Notes under the pieces: generated by a model
The model's input: the letters and a program-made list of their open reading frames with translations, nothing else
What the model was told of the DNA's origin: nothing
The model's database searches: none
DNA from: Saprospiraceae bacterium
GTDB lineage: Bacteria > Bacteroidota > Bacteroidia > Chitinophagales > Saprospiraceae
DNA length: 64,000 bases
Reading direction: 5' to 3'
Assembly (NCBI GenBank): GCA_016715985.1
Contig: JADJXD010000001.1
Location: 5,394,001 to 5,458,000, forward strand
Shown: positions 16,890-26,308 of the stretch, one piece after another
How the letters are laid out: every line of letters starts with the position of its first letter
How positions within the stretch are numbered: the first letter of the stretch is position 1
Made by a program: the position numbers and the translations under genes

Positions 16890-18170
16890 ATGGAAGCATA
16901 TGCACAGGTCTTAAATTTTGCGATTCCTATATTCATCATTTTAATTGTAATAGAGTGGGGTATAGGTTTTAAAATGAACATCGAGACAAACAGGATAATG
17001 GATACGATTTCCAGCTTAAGTTCAGGTATTACCAATAGCATCAAAGATGTTCTGGGATTGAGTGTAATCATCATTAGCTACACATGGCTGTTTGATCATT
17101 TTGCGCTCATCCAAATAAATTCTAAACCATGGCTATACGTAGTTGCCTTTATCGGTTTGGACTTTGCCGGATACTGGTCACATCGTTTTTCACATGTTGT
17201 CAATATTTTCTGGAACAGGCACATCATTCATCATAGCAGTGAGGAATTTAATTTAGCATGCGCCCTTAGACAATCAATTTCTGAGGTTTTCGCAATTTTT
17301 ACATTTTTATATATTCCAATGGCAGTTGTCGGAGTGCCACCAGCTGTGATAGGTATTGTTGCTCCGCTTCATCTTTTTGCACAATTTTGGTACCATACCA
17401 GATTGATCGGCAAAATGGGTTTTTTAGAACATATTATTGTTACCCCTTCTCATCACAGAGTACATCACGCCATCAATCCGGAGTATTTGGATAAAAATTA
17501 CAGCCAGATATTTATTGTGTGGGATAAGCTTTTTGGTTCCTTTCAGGAGGAATTGGATCATATTCGACCTGTTTACGGCGTTTCCAGACCGGTCAAGACA
17601 TGGAATCCTATTATTATTAATTTCAAACATTTGTGGCTATTGATTTCGGATGCATTTTATACTAAGTCGTGGTGGGATAAGATTAGAATTTGGTTTATGC
17701 CTACCGGATGGCGGCCTGCTGATGTGGAAGAGAAATATAAAATTGAATCAGTTAAAGATGTCTATGGTTTGAATAAATATGACATTCCCGCTTCATCTTC
17801 TTTGAAAATTTGGATTACAGCACAATTATTAATACACCTGTTTCTGATGTTATTTCTTTTTAACAATCTGAGTACGATCGGTAATTTATACGCATTGTTG
17901 TATGGAGTTTTTTTGTTTATTTCGGTTTTTGCATATACAAGTTTGATGGATGGCAGTAAGTACGCTTTTATTCCGGAAACATTGAAATTCATTTTTGCCA
18001 TTATCCTTCTTTCTTACATGGATTGGAATTGGTTTCAATTGGAAACTTGGATACCTTCCGGCAATACATTCATTATCAGCTATTTGGTACTTTCAATAAT
18101 TCTTTCTTACCTTTTTACCTTACAAAAGATGCCATCATACAATTTCTTTGTTTCATCAAAAAACACATGA
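16890..18170 (+). CDS. Fatty acid hydroxylase/sterol desaturase superfamily protein
   Basis: A 426-residue membrane protein. The di-iron histidine motifs are present: H-R-F-S-H at about residue 98, W-N-R-H-I-I-H-H-S-S-E-E-F-N, and later S-H-H-R-V-H-H-A-I-N-P-E-Y-L-D-K-N. Several transmembrane helices flank the motifs, and an extra C-terminal membrane region (about 300-420) extends beyond the basic 250-residue family core. Related Bacteroidota proteins are annotated as sterol desaturases or alkylglycerol-monooxygenase-like enzymes. The substrate is probably a lipid. It is close behind the esterase gene and may share its transcript. Confidence 0.88.
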   Translation: MEAYAQVLNFAIPIFIILIVIEWGIGFKMNIETNRIMDTISSLSSGITNSIKDVLGLSVIIISYTWLFDHFALIQINSKPWLYVVAFIGLDFAGYWSHRFSHVVNIFWNRHIIHHSSEEFNLACALRQSISEVFAIFTFLYIPMAVVGVPPAVIGIVAPLHLFAQFWYHTRLIGKMGFLEHIIVTPSHHRVHHAINPEYLDKNYSQIFIVWDKLFGSFQEELDHIRPVYGVSRPVKTWNPIIINFKHLWLLISDAFYTKSWWDKIRIWFMPTGWRPADVEEKYKIESVKDVYGLNKYDIPASSSLKIWITAQLLIHLFLMLFLFNNLSTIGNLYALLYGVFLFISVFAYTSLMDGSKYAFIPETLKFIFAIILLSYMDWNWFQLETWIPSGNTFIISYLVLSIILSYLFTLQKMPSYNFFVSSKNT

Positions 18171-18257
18171 AACAATTATTAAAATTCTATTAGAATGATA
18201 TTTAAACGACTTTATAAATAAAAGATAATTTTATCTTCGGCACAAAAATTTAATAAC

Positions 18258-18980
18258 ATGAACAGAAAGAATTTATTACTAATGATGGTTTTATTTTTCA
18301 CCATCAGCATCACAGCACAGGATACTATTTCTAAACCTGTCACTAATCGTAAAACGGCGTGGCAATGGAGCTTTGGAGTGGGTTATCGGCAAAATAATCT
18401 CGACCAATTGAATGCAGTTTTGGTTCCCGGCTCAGTAAATAACTTTGACAATGGATATTTCACTACTAATCTGGGAGTAGATGCTGTTTTTCATGAAAAA
18501 TGGATCGTGGGAATAGAAACCAACGTATTATTTACGCCCAATAAATTGGCAGATGCAAGTAAGGAATATTATTTTGGTGGAGGGAATACCCTATTAAATC
18601 TGGGTTTTAGATTTCTCAATAACGAAAAAGTAAGACTCGCTTTTAATTATGGAGTTGGTTTTGATGCAAACACATTATTAGTTCAGTGGAAAAATAGTGG
18701 AATTTTAAATTTCAATAATGCAGTAAATACTCCAACTTCTACAACTTTAAACAGTTTTAATTTAGCTCAAAAGTTTTCCCTTAGGGCAGATCTGTTACTT
18801 AACAAAAAAGTGAATACCATCCGTGAAATTCAACATGCTTTAGGTATAGAAGCAGGGTATTTTCTATCAGGGAATAATACATGGTCAAATTACGAATTCA
18901 GAGAAATCGCAGGGCCTTCGATAGATAATACCGGACTTTTTGTAAAACTTGTCTATTCAATTCAAAGAAGGAAGCATTAA
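18258..18980 (+). CDS. Predicted outer-membrane beta-barrel protein
   Basis: The 240-residue product has a cleavable signal peptide (LLLMMVLFFTISITAQ). The mature part alternates hydrophobic and polar residues in about eight strands (for example W-Q-W-S-F-G-V-G-Y-R, then L-G-V-D-A-V-F and L-N-L-G-F-R-F-L), and a C-terminal strand ends in L-V-Y-S-I. This fits a small OmpW/OmpX-like porin-type barrel, but no named family could be assigned. The gene is monocistronic, with a TATCTTCG element just upstream that is one base off the -7 consensus. Confidence 0.6.
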   Translation: MNRKNLLLMMVLFFTISITAQDTISKPVTNRKTAWQWSFGVGYRQNNLDQLNAVLVPGSVNNFDNGYFTTNLGVDAVFHEKWIVGIETNVLFTPNKLADASKEYYFGGGNTLLNLGFRFLNNEKVRLAFNYGVGFDANTLLVQWKNSGILNFNNAVNTPTSTTLNSFNLAQKFSLRADLLLNKKVNTIREIQHALGIEAGYFLSGNNTWSNYEFREIAGPSIDNTGLFVKLVYSIQRRKH

Positions 18981-19157
18981 TAGTTGAATCCATTCCGGAA
19001 TTGGGCGTCATGAATTCATTCGTGACAAAATGCTATGAAAAAGTAAAAGGTACAGCGATAAATCAAAGCTAAGTAAGTTCTTTATTTGGACATAGGTGTG
19101 CATAAACACATTGCACAGTTTTACAGAATTACAAGTTTTCTTCATGACAATAACAAT

Positions 19158-19249
19158 CCATCCCGCTACCCTCTATCCCTGAAGGGACGACCATCCCGCT
19201 TATAATATATAAAATCAAAAAAAGTGGGATTTGTTATACACACTGGACA
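19158..19249. repeat. Intergenic repeat A, copy 1
   Basis: This carries CATCCCGCTACCC, then TCCCTGAAGGGACGACC and ATCCCGCTT, followed by an AT-rich tail with GTTATACACAC. It matches copies at 41024-41125 and 61576-61673. This copy lacks the GC-rich hairpin that the other two have between CCTGCC and GGCGGGC. It fills most of the gap between the beta-barrel gene and the helicase. Confidence 0.65.
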
Positions 19250-19281
19250 TTGTACTATTTTCTCGACTTGGTATAATTTCT

Positions 19282-19289
19282 TATCTTTG
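19282..19289 (+). promoter_or_regulatory. -7 element of the DEAD-box helicase gene
   Basis: TATCTTTG fits TAnnTTTG and lies 18 bases before the ATG at 19308. It rules out the longer reading frame that opens at 19224. Confidence 0.5.
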
Positions 19290-19307
19290 TCCGATAATAT
19301 TTTTACT

Positions 19308-20552
19308 ATGCGTTTTTCCCAATATCATTTTATAGATGAAATCAAAAACAATCTTGATCGATTGGGATTTAAGAAGCCAACAGATATACAATATAAATGT
19401 ATCCCAAGTATTCTGAATGGGGAAGACCTACTTGCAATTGCTCAAACCGGTACAGGTAAAACTGCCGCTTTTGCGATTCCTATTATACACATCTTACATA
19501 GTAAATTTAACGCCAGACGTGAAGATGGTATCAAATGTGTTGTTATGGTACCCACACGGGAATTAGCGATTCAGATCAACAGTGTATTTGTTACTTTATC
19601 TAAAAATACCAGAATAAATTCCTTTTCAGTTTTCGGCGGTGTCGAGCAGGGGCCACAGATTGCAAAATTGGAGAAAGGAATTGATATTCTCGTGACAACT
19701 CCCGGCAGGATGTTTGACCTGGTGAGTCAGGGATATATCAAACTCAATAGGGTTGAAATTCTGGTTTTGGACGAAGCAGACCATATGTTGGAGAGGGGCT
19801 TTGTAAAAGATATCAAAGATTTATTAAAATTTCTTCCGCGTAACAGGCAGACACTGTTTTTTTCAGCCACTATAGACGAAGAGATCAAAAATCTGGCATA
19901 TACACTCACTCCCAATCCTATTCGAATACAGGTTTCTCCCAAAGATCCGGTATCAAAAAATGTAGATCACTCAGTAATGTTTGTCGATATGGATGACAAA
20001 CGTTTTTTTCTTGAACGAATGGTTTCAGAAAATCCGGATAGTAAAATTTTGGTTTTTGTCCGTACCAAAGTACGATGCGAAAGAGTTCAGAAGGCAATGG
20101 AAAGAGTAGGTGTGCGATCCATTTTTATGCACGGAGGAAAAGAGCAGGAAGACAGATTAAAAACATTAAATGCATTCAGAGCTGGTGAATATATGATGTT
20201 GATTGCAACGGATGTCAGTGCAAGAGGAATTGATATACCGGATGTAGATTTTGTAGTCAATTATGACCTTCCTGATCATCCCGAAGCTTATGTACATAGG
20301 GTAGGGCGTACCGGCAGAGGAACAAAAAAAGGTTTTGCATACTCATTTTGTGATAAAGACGAAATCGGTCTTTTAACTGCCGTAGAGGAATATATTGGCA
20401 AAAAAGTGAAAGTAATCTCACTCCAGAAAGATGATTATAAGGAAGTGACTGACCTCACAGCAACAAAAAAACTGGATCTGAAACAAATTTTGAAAGAACT
20501 GACGCCAGAACCTAACAAAAGATACGGCAAAAAGAAGCCCAAATCGAAATAG
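19308..20552 (+). CDS. DEAD-box ATP-dependent RNA helicase
   Basis: The protein has 414 residues from the ATG at 19308. All core motifs are visible: Q motif (F-K-K-P-T-D-I-Q), motif I A-Q-T-G-T-G-K-T, motif Ia P-T-R-E-L-A, motif II D-E-A-D, motif III S-A-T, motif IV region V-F-V-R-T, motif V A-T-D-V-S-A-R-G-I-D-I, and motif VI H-R-V-G-R-T-G-R. The C-terminal tail is short and basic (K-R-Y-G-K-K-K-P-K). This matches the RhlE-like group, which remodels rRNA or mRNA and is often cold-related. It is a single-gene unit. Confidence 0.95.
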   Translation: MRFSQYHFIDEIKNNLDRLGFKKPTDIQYKCIPSILNGEDLLAIAQTGTGKTAAFAIPIIHILHSKFNARREDGIKCVVMVPTRELAIQINSVFVTLSKNTRINSFSVFGGVEQGPQIAKLEKGIDILVTTPGRMFDLVSQGYIKLNRVEILVLDEADHMLERGFVKDIKDLLKFLPRNRQTLFFSATIDEEIKNLAYTLTPNPIRIQVSPKDPVSKNVDHSVMFVDMDDKRFFLERMVSENPDSKILVFVRTKVRCERVQKAMERVGVRSIFMHGGKEQEDRLKTLNAFRAGEYMMLIATDVSARGIDIPDVDFVVNYDLPDHPEAYVHRVGRTGRGTKKGFAYSFCDKDEIGLLTAVEEYIGKKVKVISLQKDDYKEVTDLTATKKLDLKQILKELTPEPNKRYGKKKPKSK

Positions 20553-20573
20553 ATAATGTTTTTAAAACGTTTA

Positions 20574-21524
20574 TCATTTGCATTTGAAATCACCAAATGC
20601 TATCCCAATAACTGTTTCAAACCTTGTATAAATGTTTGTATTGCTGATACTGTAACTCAGGCCTGCAGAAATTCTTTTATGCCTTATTTGAGCAGTTAAA
20701 AAGTTTTGATTATTTTTGGCTAAAACACCTCCCAATTCTACATAGGTTGAGTTGCTGATCTCATAACCAAACTGTATGCCGGTCATATAAAAGTTTTGCG
20801 GACCTTGTTTGGTATAAAAAAAGGATGGGAGTATGTGCCATTTACTTAAAATGTTTGCGTCAATTTGTGTATGAAAAGCAGATCTTATATTTTGTCTGGA
20901 CTCATTTCCTGTTAGAGAAATATTAGGCCGGTTAAAGTGATAAATAGCAAAACCACTGACTACCTGAATATCTTTGGCTAAGTAACCCGTCCAGGACAAT
21001 CCTGCATTAAAATCAGCAGTCATTTTAGATGCATCAATGTCTTCACCAGAAGAAATGGTGGGATCCCAGCCAGTACCAGTAGAAGGAATTTGGGATGGCC
21101 ATCTCAAACTATCTAAATCAAGGGAAGTTGCCTGTATTCCGGCTTCTGCACCTATAGAAATGATGTGAGGATTAGTTTCAGACCCAAGGATTTTGTGATA
21201 CGAAAAAGCGAGAAAATTACGTGTTTGAGAATATTTTATTTGTCCTGAAACATCATTTGAAAACCTGTAACCAAACCCAAGTTTATCCCCATTCTTCAAT
21301 TTTACCGGCATATCAAATGATAAACCCTTAAAACTGGATATATTAGACCCACCTATACCTCCGATATGCTGATATTGGATGCGAAGCATAGGCATACATT
21401 GAACACCTGCTAACGATGGATTTATAAAAACAGGTACTTGATTTTGCAGTATAAAGATATTGTCCTGCGCATAATTCAAAGTCGTGATAAATAGTAAGGC
21501 AAGACAAAACAAAATCCTTTTCAT
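20574..21524 (-). CDS. PorP/SprF-family outer-membrane protein (T9SS-associated)
   Basis: A 316-residue protein from the ATG at 21524, with a signal peptide ending in N-Y-A-Q. The mature start F-I-L-Q-N-Q-V-P-V-F-I-N-P-S-L-A-G is the hallmark of the PorP/SprF family, and the rest is a series of beta strands with aromatic ends (for example K-L-G-F-G-Y-R-F-S-N-D-V-S-G). Family members assist type IX secretion and the attachment of type B cargo; many paralogues stand next to large adhesin genes. No partner gene is adjacent here. An ATG at 21545 adds seven residues and is less likely. Confidence 0.85.
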   Translation of the reverse strand: MKRILFCLALLFITTLNYAQDNIFILQNQVPVFINPSLAGVQCMPMLRIQYQHIGGIGGSNISSFKGLSFDMPVKLKNGDKLGFGYRFSNDVSGQIKYSQTRNFLAFSYHKILGSETNPHIISIGAEAGIQATSLDLDSLRWPSQIPSTGTGWDPTISSGEDIDASKMTADFNAGLSWTGYLAKDIQVVSGFAIYHFNRPNISLTGNESRQNIRSAFHTQIDANILSKWHILPSFFYTKQGPQNFYMTGIQFGYEISNSTYVELGGVLAKNNQNFLTAQIRHKRISAGLSYSISNTNIYTRFETVIGIAFGDFKCK

Positions 21525-21642
21525 AAATTTTGTATTTAAGTACAAATGTATTAAACATTTAGAAATACAATTAATAGGTTAGAATTAATTTATTAGACTA
21601 AATCAGTTATTGGGCTGGAAAGTGAATATTCTAAATAATCCT

Positions 21643-21650
21643 TATCTTTG
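21643..21650 (+). promoter_or_regulatory. -7 element of lysA
   Basis: TATCTTTG fits TAnnTTTG, 31 bases before the GTG start of lysA at 21682. No good -33 element is visible. Confidence 0.4.
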
Positions 21651-21681
21651 CTCCTTCATTTTATAAAAGTAAAAAATTAGC

Positions 21682-22935
21682 GTGAAAATAGAAGGCGGCA
21701 GATATGTTTTTGATGGAGGCATGGATGCCTTGGAAATAGCAGAGAAATACAGTTGTCCTGTATACGTTTATGAAACATCTACAATTAAGAGACAATACCT
21801 CCGATTAATCAATGCATTTGATTTACAAAAGCTGAAGATAAATTATGCATGTAAAGCATTGAATAATATAAATATTCTTCAATTCATGAAGTCTATGGGT
21901 ACAGGCCTTGATACAGTATCCATTCAGGAAGTTAAAATAGGACTCATGGCCGGATTCAGTCCGGATGAAATTATTTATACGCCCAACTGTGTGTCTATTG
22001 AAGAAATTTCTTTGGCAGTAGAATTAGGGGTAAAAATTAATATCGACAATCTTTCTATTTTAGAACAATTTGGTAACCTCTATCACGATTATCCGGTTTG
22101 TCTGAGAATCAATCCGCATATTATGGCAGGTGGAAATTCTAAAATTAGTGTTGGGCACATTGATTCCAAATTTGGTATCTCTTTTCATCAGACTCCGCAT
22201 ATTCATCGTATCGTAAAGGCAAACAATATGGTTATCGAAGGTATTCATATGCATACTGGCTCTGATATTCTCGATATTGATGTGTTTCTTCAGGGAGCTG
22301 AGATACTTTTTCAAGTGGCTACGGAATTCAAAGATTTACAATACATGGATTTTGGCAGCGGGTTTAAAGTTCCGTATAAAGAAGAAGATATTGAAACAGA
22401 TATTGAAGAACTGGGTGAAAAAATCACAACCAGATTCAAGCAATTTTGTGAAGATTTTGGTCGCGATCTGACATTAATGTTTGAACCTGGAAAATTTTTG
22501 GTAAGTGAAGCCGGCACCTTTCTTGTTAAAGTTAATGTTGTAAAACAAACCACATCCACCGTTTTTGCAGGTGTCGATTCGGGACTGAACCACCTTATCA
22601 GACCGATGTTGTACGATTCTTACCACAAAATTGTAAATATTTCCAAAACAGAAGGAAGATCACGTATTTATACCATAGTAGGTTATATATGCGAAACAGA
22701 TACCTTTGGTGTAAACCGCAAAATGACAGAAATACACGAAGGCGATGTTCTCGCTTTTTACAATGCAGGTGCATATTGCCACACGATGGCTTCAAACTAT
22801 AATTCGAGGTATCGGCCTGCTGAAGTAATGTTGCATGAAGGAAAAGATTATTTGATTCGCAGAAGGGAAAATATGGACGATTTACTTCAGACTCAGATTA
22901 AAAATAATTTATTCTCAGAGCCTGTTGTTGTATAA
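21682..22935 (+). CDS. lysA: Diaminopimelate decarboxylase
   Basis: The 417-residue protein belongs to PLP fold type III. N-Y-A-C-K-A-L-N at about residue 55 contains the PLP lysine, M-H-T-G-S-D lies in the barrel, and F-E-P-G-K-F-L-V and C-E-T-D-T-F near the C-terminus carry active-site residues. It converts meso-diaminopimelate to lysine. A histidine-phosphatase lipoprotein gene follows at 22962. The start is a GTG at 21682; no nearby ATG would keep the N-terminal strand. Confidence 0.92.
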   Translation: MKIEGGRYVFDGGMDALEIAEKYSCPVYVYETSTIKRQYLRLINAFDLQKLKINYACKALNNINILQFMKSMGTGLDTVSIQEVKIGLMAGFSPDEIIYTPNCVSIEEISLAVELGVKINIDNLSILEQFGNLYHDYPVCLRINPHIMAGGNSKISVGHIDSKFGISFHQTPHIHRIVKANNMVIEGIHMHTGSDILDIDVFLQGAEILFQVATEFKDLQYMDFGSGFKVPYKEEDIETDIEELGEKITTRFKQFCEDFGRDLTLMFEPGKFLVSEAGTFLVKVNVVKQTTSTVFAGVDSGLNHLIRPMLYDSYHKIVNISKTEGRSRIYTIVGYICETDTFGVNRKMTEIHEGDVLAFYNAGAYCHTMASNYNSRYRPAEVMLHEGKDYLIRRRENMDDLLQTQIKNNLFSEPVVV

Positions 22936-22961
22936 CCTCATTTTTAATTTAATTCAAAATC

Positions 22962-23564
22962 ATGAAACAAATAATATATTTCATACTGACTGTTTTTTCA
23001 TTGAGTGCATGTAAACAGGAGCAGAAACTGAAAGTATATGATGGAAAATATATCAAAGAGATAAAATCTAATGCCGTAATCCTCGATGATGGAGATAGTT
23101 TTGTTTTTGATACTGACAGTACTTCAAAAATATTCTATTTAATCAGACATGCAGAAAAGGATACCGTTCAGTCCGACGACCCACCATTGTCTGAAGCAGG
23201 TAATCTGCGTGGTGCGAGATTGGCTGATCTTCTCAGAGGCACTCGGGTGGATGCCATTTATTCTACATTTACGATCAGAACATTGTTTACTGTGGACTCA
23301 CTCGCCGATATAAAGAGTATGGTAGTCTTACCTTATGATAACAAACATTTAAGTGCTTTTTTTGAACAGATAGGCAAAAATGATGATCTTAAATCTGTTC
23401 TGATAGTTGGTCACTCCAATACCATTCCGTCCATTGCAAATTCGCTTACAGGGAAGGAAGTATTTAATGCAACCTTTGCTGATGATGATTATGATAATTT
23501 TGTTATCATTACCCATTCAGTCAATGGCGAGAAAAAAGCATATCCATTAAAATATAAACCATAA
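22962..23564 (+). CDS. Histidine phosphatase-family lipoprotein
   Basis: This 200-residue protein has a lipoprotein signal peptide with lipobox L-S-A-C (Cys17). The catalytic R-H-A-E motif sits in F-Y-L-I-R-H-A-E-K-D, and the second His in V-G-H-S-N-T. The fold is that of the phosphoglycerate mutase/SixA-like histidine phosphatases. The membrane anchor suggests a periplasmic role; the substrate is unknown. It sits 27 bases after lysA and six bases before valS, so it is likely cotranscribed with both, although its function does not obviously relate to theirs. Confidence 0.85.
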   Translation: MKQIIYFILTVFSLSACKQEQKLKVYDGKYIKEIKSNAVILDDGDSFVFDTDSTSKIFYLIRHAEKDTVQSDDPPLSEAGNLRGARLADLLRGTRVDAIYSTFTIRTLFTVDSLADIKSMVVLPYDNKHLSAFFEQIGKNDDLKSVLIVGHSNTIPSIANSLTGKEVFNATFADDDYDNFVIITHSVNGEKKAYPLKYKP

Positions 23565-23570
23565 CGATTT

Positions 23571-26213
23571 ATGACGATTGCGTCCAGATATTCCCCTTCA
23601 GATATTGAAACAAAATGGTATCAATACTGGTTGGATAAAAATTATTTCCATTCCACTCCGGATAATAGAGAAGCGTTCAGCATAGTTATTCCGCCACCCA
23701 ATGTCACCGGTGTGCTGCATATGGGACACATGCTCAACAATACTATTCAGGATATTTTAATCAGAAAAGCCAGACAGGATGGTAAAAATGCCTGCTGGGT
23801 TCCGGGTACTGATCACGCTTCAATAGCAACTGAAGCTAAAGTGGTAAAGATGCTTCGTGAAAAAGGTATTAAAAAATCCGATCTGACAAGAGATGAGTTC
23901 CTGAAATATGCATGGGAATGGAAAGAAGAATACGGAGGTATTATTTTACAGCAATTACAGAAATTGGGAGCATCCTGTGACTGGGAGCGAACCGCTTTTA
24001 CAATGGACAAAGTAAGATCAGAAGCTGTCATAGAAGTATTTATTGATCTTTACCAAAAAGGAAAACTATATCGGGGTAAAAGGATGGTCAATTGGGACCC
24101 CGAAGCAAAAACTGTTCTTTCCAATGAAGAAGTCATCTATGGTCTGGAGCAATCTAAGATATATTTCGTCAATTACAAAGTGGAAGGCACAGAAGAAGTT
24201 ATTACTATCGCTACAACTCGTCCTGAAACCATCATGGGTGATACCGCAGTTGCAGTCCACCCGGAAGACCCAAGATATACACACCTGCATGGAAAGAATG
24301 CGATTGTTCCGGTTATTGGCAGAGCCGTACCTATTATTGCAGATACTTATGTGGATATGGAATTTGGTACCGGTGCTTTGAAGGTCACTCCGGCACATGA
24401 CATCAATGATTATGAAATCGGAAAAAGGCACGACCTGGCAGTCATCGACGTCTTTAATGAAGATGGCACAATGAGTTCTGATGCGGGCATTTATATTGGT
24501 GAAGATCGATTTTTAGTCAGGAAAAAATTTGCAAAAGACCTTGAAGCTGATGGACATATACTTAAAGTGGAAGATTACCAAAATAATGTAGGTCGCTCAG
24601 AAAGAACCAATTGCGTAGTCGAACCAAGACTTTCTTTGCAGTGGTATGTAGATATGCAATCATTGGCCGAACCGGCTTTAAATGCCGTGATGCAGGATGT
24701 TATAGAGTTTTTTCCAAAAACGCAGAAAAACACCTACAAACATTGGATGGAGAATATCAGAGATTGGTGTATCTCCAGACAATTGTGGTGGGGACACAGA
24801 ATTCCGGCGTGGTACTATGGCGATCAGGTTTTTGTAGCTAAGACGGCTGAAGAAGCTTTACACCAAGCTAAAGAAGCTACTGGTAATGAACATCTTAGTA
24901 TAAAAGATTTAAGAGAAGATGATGACGTATTGGATACATGGTTTTCTTCATGGTTGTGGCCTATAAGCGTTTTTGATGGATTCAGGAGTAAAGATGAACT
25001 AAATTATTACTATCCGACTTCGGTTCTAGTCACAGGTTGGGATATAATTTTTCTATGGGTTGCCAGAATGGCGATGGCAGGATATGAATGGGAAGGTCAA
25101 AAACCATTTCATCATGTTTATTTTACCGGGATGGTGAGAGATAAACAACGACGAAAAATGTCAAAACAACTAGGCAATAGTCCTGATGCATTGAAGCTGA
25201 TTGAAGAGTTTGGAGCAGATGGCGTTCGATTTGGGATGATGTCTTGTTCGCCGGCTGGTGGCGACTTGTTGTTTGATGAAAAATTATGTGAGCAGGGACG
25301 TAATTTCTGTAATAAAATATGGAATGCTTTAAGGTTGGTACAAGGTTGGGAGACAAGTGGAGATGTACCATACACAGAAAGTGACCGTCTTGCATTCAGA
25401 TGGATGGAACAAAAAATAAATCAACTTGCCAGTGAAATCGAGAGAAATTTTAAAGAATACAGACTATCTGAAGCCCAGATGAACATTTATAATTTTGTCT
25501 GGAATGATTACTGCTCCTGGTATCTTGAAATTATAAAGCCTGATTTTGAAACCAAAATGTCATCAAATGCAAAATCAGATTCAATAGAATTATTCAAAAA
25601 AATCTGTTCCTTACTGCATCCGTTTATGCCATTTATTACTGAAGAAATTTGGGATGTTCTGCATGAAGGAAACAAAAAATCGGATTGCATTTTAAGTGAG
25701 TACCCGAAACCTGCTGCATTTGACAACCACCTTATTCAACAGATCGATCAGGCAAAAGATATCATTACTAATATCAGAGATATCCGGAATAAGAATGGTA
25801 TCAAAATGAAAGAATTACTGTCACTTGCGGTTTTGAGTTCTGATCGGTCAGTGGATTTATTGAATCTGAATGGATTAAAAGAAATGATTATGAAGTTGGG
25901 TAATCTTTCAGAAATCAACTTTACAAATAATGAAAATGAAGATGGCATTGCTTTCATTTCAGGAACAGAGAAATTTTTTGTAGGCGTAAAAACTGAAATT
26001 GATATCGATGGTCAGATAAGTGAAAAGCAAGTGGAATTGAATTACCAAAAGGGATTTGTTAATTCGATCAACATGAAATTGCAAAATGAAAAGTTTGTTT
26101 CAGGTGCGCCTGAAGATGTGGTAGATAAAGAGCGTAAAAAACTGGCGGATGGTAATGAAAGAATCAAGATGCTGACAGATGATATTGAAAGATTGGAGCG
26201 TTTAAAAAAATAG
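23571..26213 (+). CDS. valS: Valyl-tRNA synthetase
   Basis: An 880-residue class I synthetase. P-P-P-N-V-T-G-V-L-H-M-G-H lies at about residue 45 and holds the HIGH-like motif, the editing domain has T-T-R-P-E-T-I-M-G-D-T-A and H-D-I-N-D-Y at about 215-290, and R-K-M-S-K-Q-L-G-N-S is the KMSKS motif near 530. The C-terminus ends in a charged helix (about 815-880) matching the tRNA-binding coiled coil of ValRS. The length is normal for bacterial ValRS. The gene probably shares a transcript with lysA and the phosphatase gene. Confidence 0.97.
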   Translation: MTIASRYSPSDIETKWYQYWLDKNYFHSTPDNREAFSIVIPPPNVTGVLHMGHMLNNTIQDILIRKARQDGKNACWVPGTDHASIATEAKVVKMLREKGIKKSDLTRDEFLKYAWEWKEEYGGIILQQLQKLGASCDWERTAFTMDKVRSEAVIEVFIDLYQKGKLYRGKRMVNWDPEAKTVLSNEEVIYGLEQSKIYFVNYKVEGTEEVITIATTRPETIMGDTAVAVHPEDPRYTHLHGKNAIVPVIGRAVPIIADTYVDMEFGTGALKVTPAHDINDYEIGKRHDLAVIDVFNEDGTMSSDAGIYIGEDRFLVRKKFAKDLEADGHILKVEDYQNNVGRSERTNCVVEPRLSLQWYVDMQSLAEPALNAVMQDVIEFFPKTQKNTYKHWMENIRDWCISRQLWWGHRIPAWYYGDQVFVAKTAEEALHQAKEATGNEHLSIKDLREDDDVLDTWFSSWLWPISVFDGFRSKDELNYYYPTSVLVTGWDIIFLWVARMAMAGYEWEGQKPFHHVYFTGMVRDKQRRKMSKQLGNSPDALKLIEEFGADGVRFGMMSCSPAGGDLLFDEKLCEQGRNFCNKIWNALRLVQGWETSGDVPYTESDRLAFRWMEQKINQLASEIERNFKEYRLSEAQMNIYNFVWNDYCSWYLEIIKPDFETKMSSNAKSDSIELFKKICSLLHPFMPFITEEIWDVLHEGNKKSDCILSEYPKPAAFDNHLIQQIDQAKDIITNIRDIRNKNGIKMKELLSLAVLSSDRSVDLLNLNGLKEMIMKLGNLSEINFTNNENEDGIAFISGTEKFFVGVKTEIDIDGQISEKQVELNYQKGFVNSINMKLQNEKFVSGAPEDVVDKERKKLADGNERIKMLTDDIERLERLKK

Positions 26214-26308
26214 GTCTGGTACTTTCAATTTACCACATTGACTAAAACCGGTAAACTAAGTTGCAATATTGGTTGTTGACTCAGGTATGAAAAATATAAA
26301 AAATTAGC

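Noticed and set aside
24066..24431. Long antisense frame within valS
   Set aside because: It is a shadow frame of a well-conserved gene on the other strand.
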